64,000 nucleotides of DNA, taken from positions 123,509,362 to 123,573,361 of the forward strand of contig OY740765.1 in the NCBI GenBank assembly GCA_963513935.1, given 5' to 3'. Positions within the stretch are counted from its first letter, which is position 1. Every line of letters starts with the position of its first letter. Shown one piece after another: positions 59,640 through 64,000 of this stretch. Source of the DNA: Aphrophora alni. Taxonomy: Eukaryota; Arthropoda; Insecta; Hemiptera; Aphrophoridae. Position numbers and translations under genes: made by a program. Under the pieces are notes generated by a model, which was not told the origin of the DNA, did not search any database, and saw only the letters and a program-made list of their open reading frames with translations.

Positions 59640-61290
59640 AAAGTAAGCCCAGACAAAAGCTATGTTAGATGTGTAGCTATATAATGTTGACACAAGTAAC
59701 AGATTACTTCAAGTTATATGATGTTGAAATTTACTCAAGTTAAAGGTTGCATAGGAAGCTTAACTAGACATCTTACTAAGCATTGTTAAAACATTGATGC
59801 AAAGACTTAGGCTACTCCAAGCTATATAATGCATGGGAAGTTTTGCTAGATGAGTTAGTAAACAATGTTAAAGAATTGATTTAACTACTGACTACACGGT
59901 ATATGATGCAAAGGAAGCTTTGCTAGACGTGTTAAAAATAATGATGAAAAATTGATGTAATTGTTTGTTCCAAGCTACATGCAAGATGTATTAATTACTA
60001 AGCAATATTGAAGAAGTTATTTTTGATGCTTAGTAAACTTTGATAGATGTCTTACTAAGCAATAGTGAAACATTGATGTAATGCTTTATCCCAAGCTTAA
60101 TGGTGCATAGCAAGTTTTGTTAGATCTGTTAAAAAGTAATGTTGAATATTTTTTCATTGTTATATAGCCACACGTTTATATAACTAGGATTAACCCTATT
60201 TTTATCTTTCTGACTAGTGGTCTAAAAACTTACCTCATAAATGCGACCGTGGTTTCAAGACATTTATAGTTTCATCTTCAGGGTGTACAATCACATCTAG
60301 ACTCCGGCAAAAAACTCACACCACAGTATTAAAAACTTTGTTATACCAAAGTATAAAACCATTTTTACTAGTTTTGTGTTTTATTGTAACTGTGTTTTTA
60401 ATGTAATAATGTGTTTTGTGAAATTCATAATAACCTCCACGGAGCTAATGATTGACAATTGTAAAGCCTGAAAATGAGACTATAAAAGTCTAGAAACCAC
60501 AGTCACTTTTATGAGGTGAGTTTTTAGACCACTAGACAAAAAAAAAAAAGGTTAATCCTAATTATATATTGTTGAATAATTAATATAATAGCTTATTCCA
60601 AGTTATATTATACATAGAAAGCTTTGCTTGATGTATTAACTAAAATAATTTGAAGCATTAATATAATCACTTCCTCCAAGCTACATGATGGACAGGAACC
60701 ATTGATAGGTGTTACTAAGATATGTTAAGGAATTGATGTCACTGTTTATTATAAGCTATGTAACACTTAGACAGCTGTTCAATTAGATACTAAAAATGTA
60801 GAAGCATTTATGTACTGGGTTACTCCAAACTACATCATACTTAGAAAGTTATGCTGTATGTATTAATAAACAATGTTGAAACTTTATTTTTAAATGGTTT
60901 ACTCCAAGCTATATGATATGTAACTAGCTTTGTTAAAAGTCTTATTTAACAATGTTGATGCATTGGTGATTACTACAAGATACATGATATATGGAAAGCT
61001 TTGCTAATTGTGTTACTAAAGAATGTTGAAACAGTGTTATAATGGCTTACTTCAAGCTACATGATATGTAGGAAGCTTTGGTAGATGTGATATTAAACAA
61101 TGTTGAAATATTTATATTAGTATAATTGCTTACTCCAAGCTACATGTTGGAAAGGAGGTATTCCTAGATGTGTTATTAATAAATGTTAGAGAATTGTTGT
61201 AATGGATTACTCCAATCTATATGATGTTTAGGAAGCATTATTAGATGTATTAATAAGCAATGTTGAAACATTGATGATATGTATATATTA
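59640..61290. repeat. Tandem array, about 80-bp unit, about 16-18 diverged copies
   Basis: The unit is close to aagctacatgatatgtagg + aagctttgctagatgtgt + tactaaacaatgttgaaac + attgatgtaatggcttact. Spacing between units is about 79-82 bp at 60968-61129. Copies are 65-85% alike by eye. The array is interrupted at 60177-60566 by an inverted-repeat element. Confidence 0.85.
60177..60566. mobile_element. Fold-back MITE inserted in the tandem array
   Basis: Ends tataactaggattaacc and (inverse) tataattaggattaacc start about 105-bp inverted repeats, followed inward through tagtggtctaaaaact, acctcataaa and gtggttt. About 180 bp of unique sequence in the middle. No coding capacity. Confidence 0.8.
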
Positions 61291-61300
61291 GATGGTTGGT

Positions 61301-61329
<29 letters not shown>

Positions 61330-61331
<2 letters not shown>

Positions 61332-61560
61332 CTGTATTAACGTAGATTTGATAAAGGAACATTATATTTTGAAAGATTTGTACCTCCATACTCTACATAA
61401 TTATATCTTTAAAAAATAACTGAAAATACTGACTGGCCAAGCAGTGGCTACACTTGTAACGTTAAGTTTGGTTGATCATATTGGTTTGTGTGTGTGTGGG
61501 GGGGGGGGGTTCTGATCATTGAGTTTTAAATCTCCGCCAAATAACATTCTAAGTGAAGCA
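61330..61560. repeat. Diverged direct repeat, copy 1
   Basis: Shares ordered blocks (cactctatataaatatc-like text, a G-run, attctgaacattga-like text, then taacattc/taatttct) with 62100-62320. Contains a G-homopolymer at about 61498-61509. Confidence 0.4.
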
Positions 61561-61780
61561 TTACTCGGAAATAGTCTGGGCTTGTGTTTGCAAAGTTCTT
61601 TTTGACATTACTTTTTCACATTTTACACTACCATTGATGAAGTCAGGAACAAGTGGTGACGCCGGTCAGACCATGGATGTCAATGGTATATTGTATACAC
61701 AGAGAGAATTGTGAACAGAGTTTGTATTTTGTTCGAAATGGGAATTCCTTTGAAATAAAACATTATTAAATCCATTGATT

Positions 61781-62030
61781 ATATAGATATAGCAAAACTC
61801 AAAAACAAGATCTCACAGAAACCACGTTTACTTATTTAAACGTGTTTCAATGACAAAGTTGCCATCCTCAGTGATGCATGAGCTACAATACCAAAACTTC
61901 AATAACCCAGTTATAGTTTTGGTATTGTAGCTCATGTATCACTGATGATGGCGTCGTTTTTGTTGAAACGCGTTTGATTAAATAAACATAATTTTTGTGA
62001 GATCTTGTGTTTAAGTTTTTTCTATCTAAT
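61781..62030. mobile_element. 250-bp near-perfect hairpin element
   Basis: Arms of about 110-120 bp pair almost fully around a centre near 61908 (ataacccagttat). Outer text runs atatagatatagcaaaactc and, inverted, tagatagaaaaaact; inner text gagctacaataccaaaact / agttttggtattgtagctc. Typical of a fold-back MITE. The phrase ttgattatatag occurs on both sides (about 61775 and 62069), though too far out to be a simple target duplication. Confidence 0.8.
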
Positions 62031-62099
62031 ATTATCTCACAAGTCAAGCCCAATATTTATTTATTATTGATTATATAGTTTTTTATTCACCTGTATTGA

Positions 62100-62330
62100 A
62101 GTAGGTTTGGTAAATAACAGATTCTGTTTTCTAATTTGGTAGCTCTTTTTCCACACTCTATATAAATATCTTTTTTAAAAAGTCCTGAAACTCTGGGCGT
62201 GCAGGTGATACGCTCATAATGTTGAGTGGGATTAATGGTATGAGTTTGGAAGGGAGGGGGAGTATTCTGAACATTGAATGAAATAGCCTCAAAGTAATTT
62301 CTAAATGGAGTGTTATGTGTAACTTGGAGA
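62100..62330. repeat. Diverged direct repeat, copy 2
   Basis: Partner of 61330-61560; similarity is low and interrupted. Confidence 0.4.
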
Positions 62331-62492
62331 ACACGCTCGGCAATAAGTTAAGCCTACCACAAAATCCTAAGGTTAACCTACAATACTTATATCAGTCATC
62401 CATTCTTAACGACGTGTAAACGTGCCCATACGGGTCTTCGTGGTTCTATTTAGGGCCGTAATGATAGGACTCGTAATCATTTTGAAGATTTA

Positions 62493-62650
62493 CTATCTCA
62501 CATAAATGCAGTTAAGAAAAAGTTATGTGATGGATCACAAAATCAATGTCGAGGGTTTTTTTTTGGATATATCGGTTTTAAAATTCACTGGGACTAAAAA
62601 TGTGTTTTTTTTTAAATTATGTCTATTTGCTTGTCTGTCGTCCGTCATTT
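62493..62650 (+). repeat. Dispersed repeat, copy 2
   Basis: Partner of 9385-9520 (shared blocks aaagttatgtgatg, tgtcgagg and tgtctgtcgtc). Confidence 0.45.
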
Positions 62651-64000
62651 ATTGTATATACCACGACCTATAAACAAAAATATATTGGTCATATCTCAGG
62701 AATTTGTAATGGGGGGGGGGGGTGCCATGGGAAATATGCAAAAGTATTAATTTTTTTTTTCAACTTTTCAAACGATTTTGATGAGATATGCTCAAGTGCA
62801 ACCTGTAAGGACAAAAATAAAATTTATTTTACCGTATCTCTCCAAAAAATGACTGTTCATGAGTTATCGTTAAAAAAACGACATTGGTGATGGGTTTGTT
62901 TGTTATAAAAATCATAATTTCTCAAAATCATGTCTACGAATTCAGATTTGAATGAACTTTTTTAATGCGAATTTTAATGAACCGTGCGCAATACCACAAG
63001 TAAACAAATATTCGGTTCAGGAATAATTGACAAAAATGGACTAGACCACAGCAATTATAAGCTTGATTTTATCAAATACCATTTAAGCTGATTTAATACC
63101 ATTTAAGTTGATGACGTGTTTATGAAACAAATGAAAAAAGTTAAAGTTATTTTTAATATAGCTTATATTTTTTTATTATTTTTTTCACGCAGCTCCATGG
63201 TTCGTTTTCATATTTTGATTAACAATTACTGAACTGACATTTTAGGTGACAATTAGTTTTGTTTCATTTTGTTGTTGTTTTGTTTTAGGGGTTTGAGGGT
63301 TAATAAAGTATGTGCAATGATTGGGCACATTTTATTTTTGATAACTGACACGTCCATGATTTAAAAAATAAAAATTAACTTTCTTCTTTATTTAGTTAAG
63401 AAGACAAAGACTTAACGTCAAGAATTTGTATGAAAGACAGGTCCTGTATATTATGTTTTGTAAACAAGTAGGTTGTAGTATAGTCGTAAATATTCTTACA
63501 CATGTTGCACTAACTATTTCACTAATGCGGACATAGGGCTGTTATAAAATGTGTTTTTTCCTATAAATGAGAGTATAGATTTTTGTAAAATACGAACATT
63601 AATGACCCATATCCATGTAAAGAATTGCAGGTGATATTACTAGAAAGAAAGGAGCCTGCCATGAGCCGTGAATTTAAACGTTAGAGAGAGATTGACACAA
63701 ATTCAAGTTTCAATAAAGCAAACAAAAGTTAAAACATATTAAAATTTTACAATCTGACAATGTTTTGTAGAATGATCCACGTTCATTAATTTGAATGATG
63801 GTTAATTAGATTGCTTTAAAATAAAACAGGGCTATCGAGCAGTGCGTATTTGACAGATGACAAATGTCAGATTTATATAATTTACAAACTTATTTTCCTC
63901 AGAGAACTACAAAAAGAAAAAGAAAGTAATTTTTAACCATGAGTTATATTGTAAAAATATAAAGAAAACAAATAATTATTTTAAATAAATTTCTTTTAAA
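62651..64000. other. AT-rich spacer to the window end
   Basis: G-homopolymer at about 62710-62721. A 96-codon frame at 62600-62890 crosses it and has no recognised domain. Nothing else supported. Confidence 0.4.

Noticed and set aside
62600..62890. 96-codon + frame
   Set aside because: Crosses T- and G-homopolymers and has no recognised domain.

Overview
The window is AT-rich arthropod nuclear DNA (my estimate is about two thirds A+T). The evidence is the mobile element content (R1/Jockey-type LINEs, a DUF4817-type mariner relative, piggyBac, Harbinger, Helitron, Crypton-like recombinase), spliced exons, and very long non-coding spacers. An insect, possibly hemipteran, is the best guess from element flavour; the species cannot be named. 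There are no bacterial operons, CRISPR arrays or intact rRNA genes.

Left end (1-4.7 kb): a small compact, intronless, more GC-balanced island. It holds the tail of an unknown ORF, a BIR+RING inhibitor-of-apoptosis gene broken by one frame change, and a glycine-rich ORF. A hairpin-forming 43-bp repeat lies on both sides of the IAP. Behind it come about 2 kb of diverged tandem repeats, a 33-bp-arm perfect-loop cruciform, a tRNA-like sequence and a G-rich block bounded by an inverted 11-mer. It could be an endogenised large-DNA-virus fragment or an unknown mobile element.

4.7-25 kb: mostly non-coding, with minisatellites (40-bp, 24-bp, about 182-bp and about 180-bp units) and element relics: a Helitron N-terminus with an OTU-like domain, two LINE fragments, a small TA-flanked MITE, a 7SL/SRP-RNA-like locus with a shortened middle, and an R1-type LINE relic running into a piggyBac relic. 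25-27 kb: a likely promoter plus first coding exon of a host gene with a gtaagt donor, then a hAT-like MITE with an 8-bp target duplication.

27.2-35.2 kb: a complete nested insertion. A minus-strand Ty3/gypsy-type element with nearly identical 871/874-bp LTRs carries gag, a protease and only the C-terminal end of integrase; RT, RNase H and the integrase core are missing. A 5'-truncated Jockey-like LINE with an exact 18-bp target duplication sits in its leader; its RT is broken exactly at the FADD catalytic box.

35.6-49.7 kb: further DNA transposon relics (a mariner relative with DUF4817-type N-terminus, PIF/Harbinger, an uncharacterised transposase family), a LINE scrap, a tRNA-like sequence, a multi-exon but broken Crypton-like tyrosine-recombinase gene with zinc fingers, and a 515-bp MITE with long inverted repeats.

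53.5-59 kb: a second LTR element (5.5 kb, TG..CA LTRs of 683-684 bp, CCGT target duplication, initiator-Met PBS on the minus strand) with no recognisable coding capacity, i.e. a LARD-like non-autonomous element, with a strong internal hairpin. 59.6-61.3 kb: an about 80-bp tandem array split by a fold-back MITE. 61.8-62.0 kb: a 250-bp near-perfect hairpin element. The rest is AT-rich spacer. The elements do not form a pathway; the window is best read as a layered record of insertions in which several young elements are non-autonomous.
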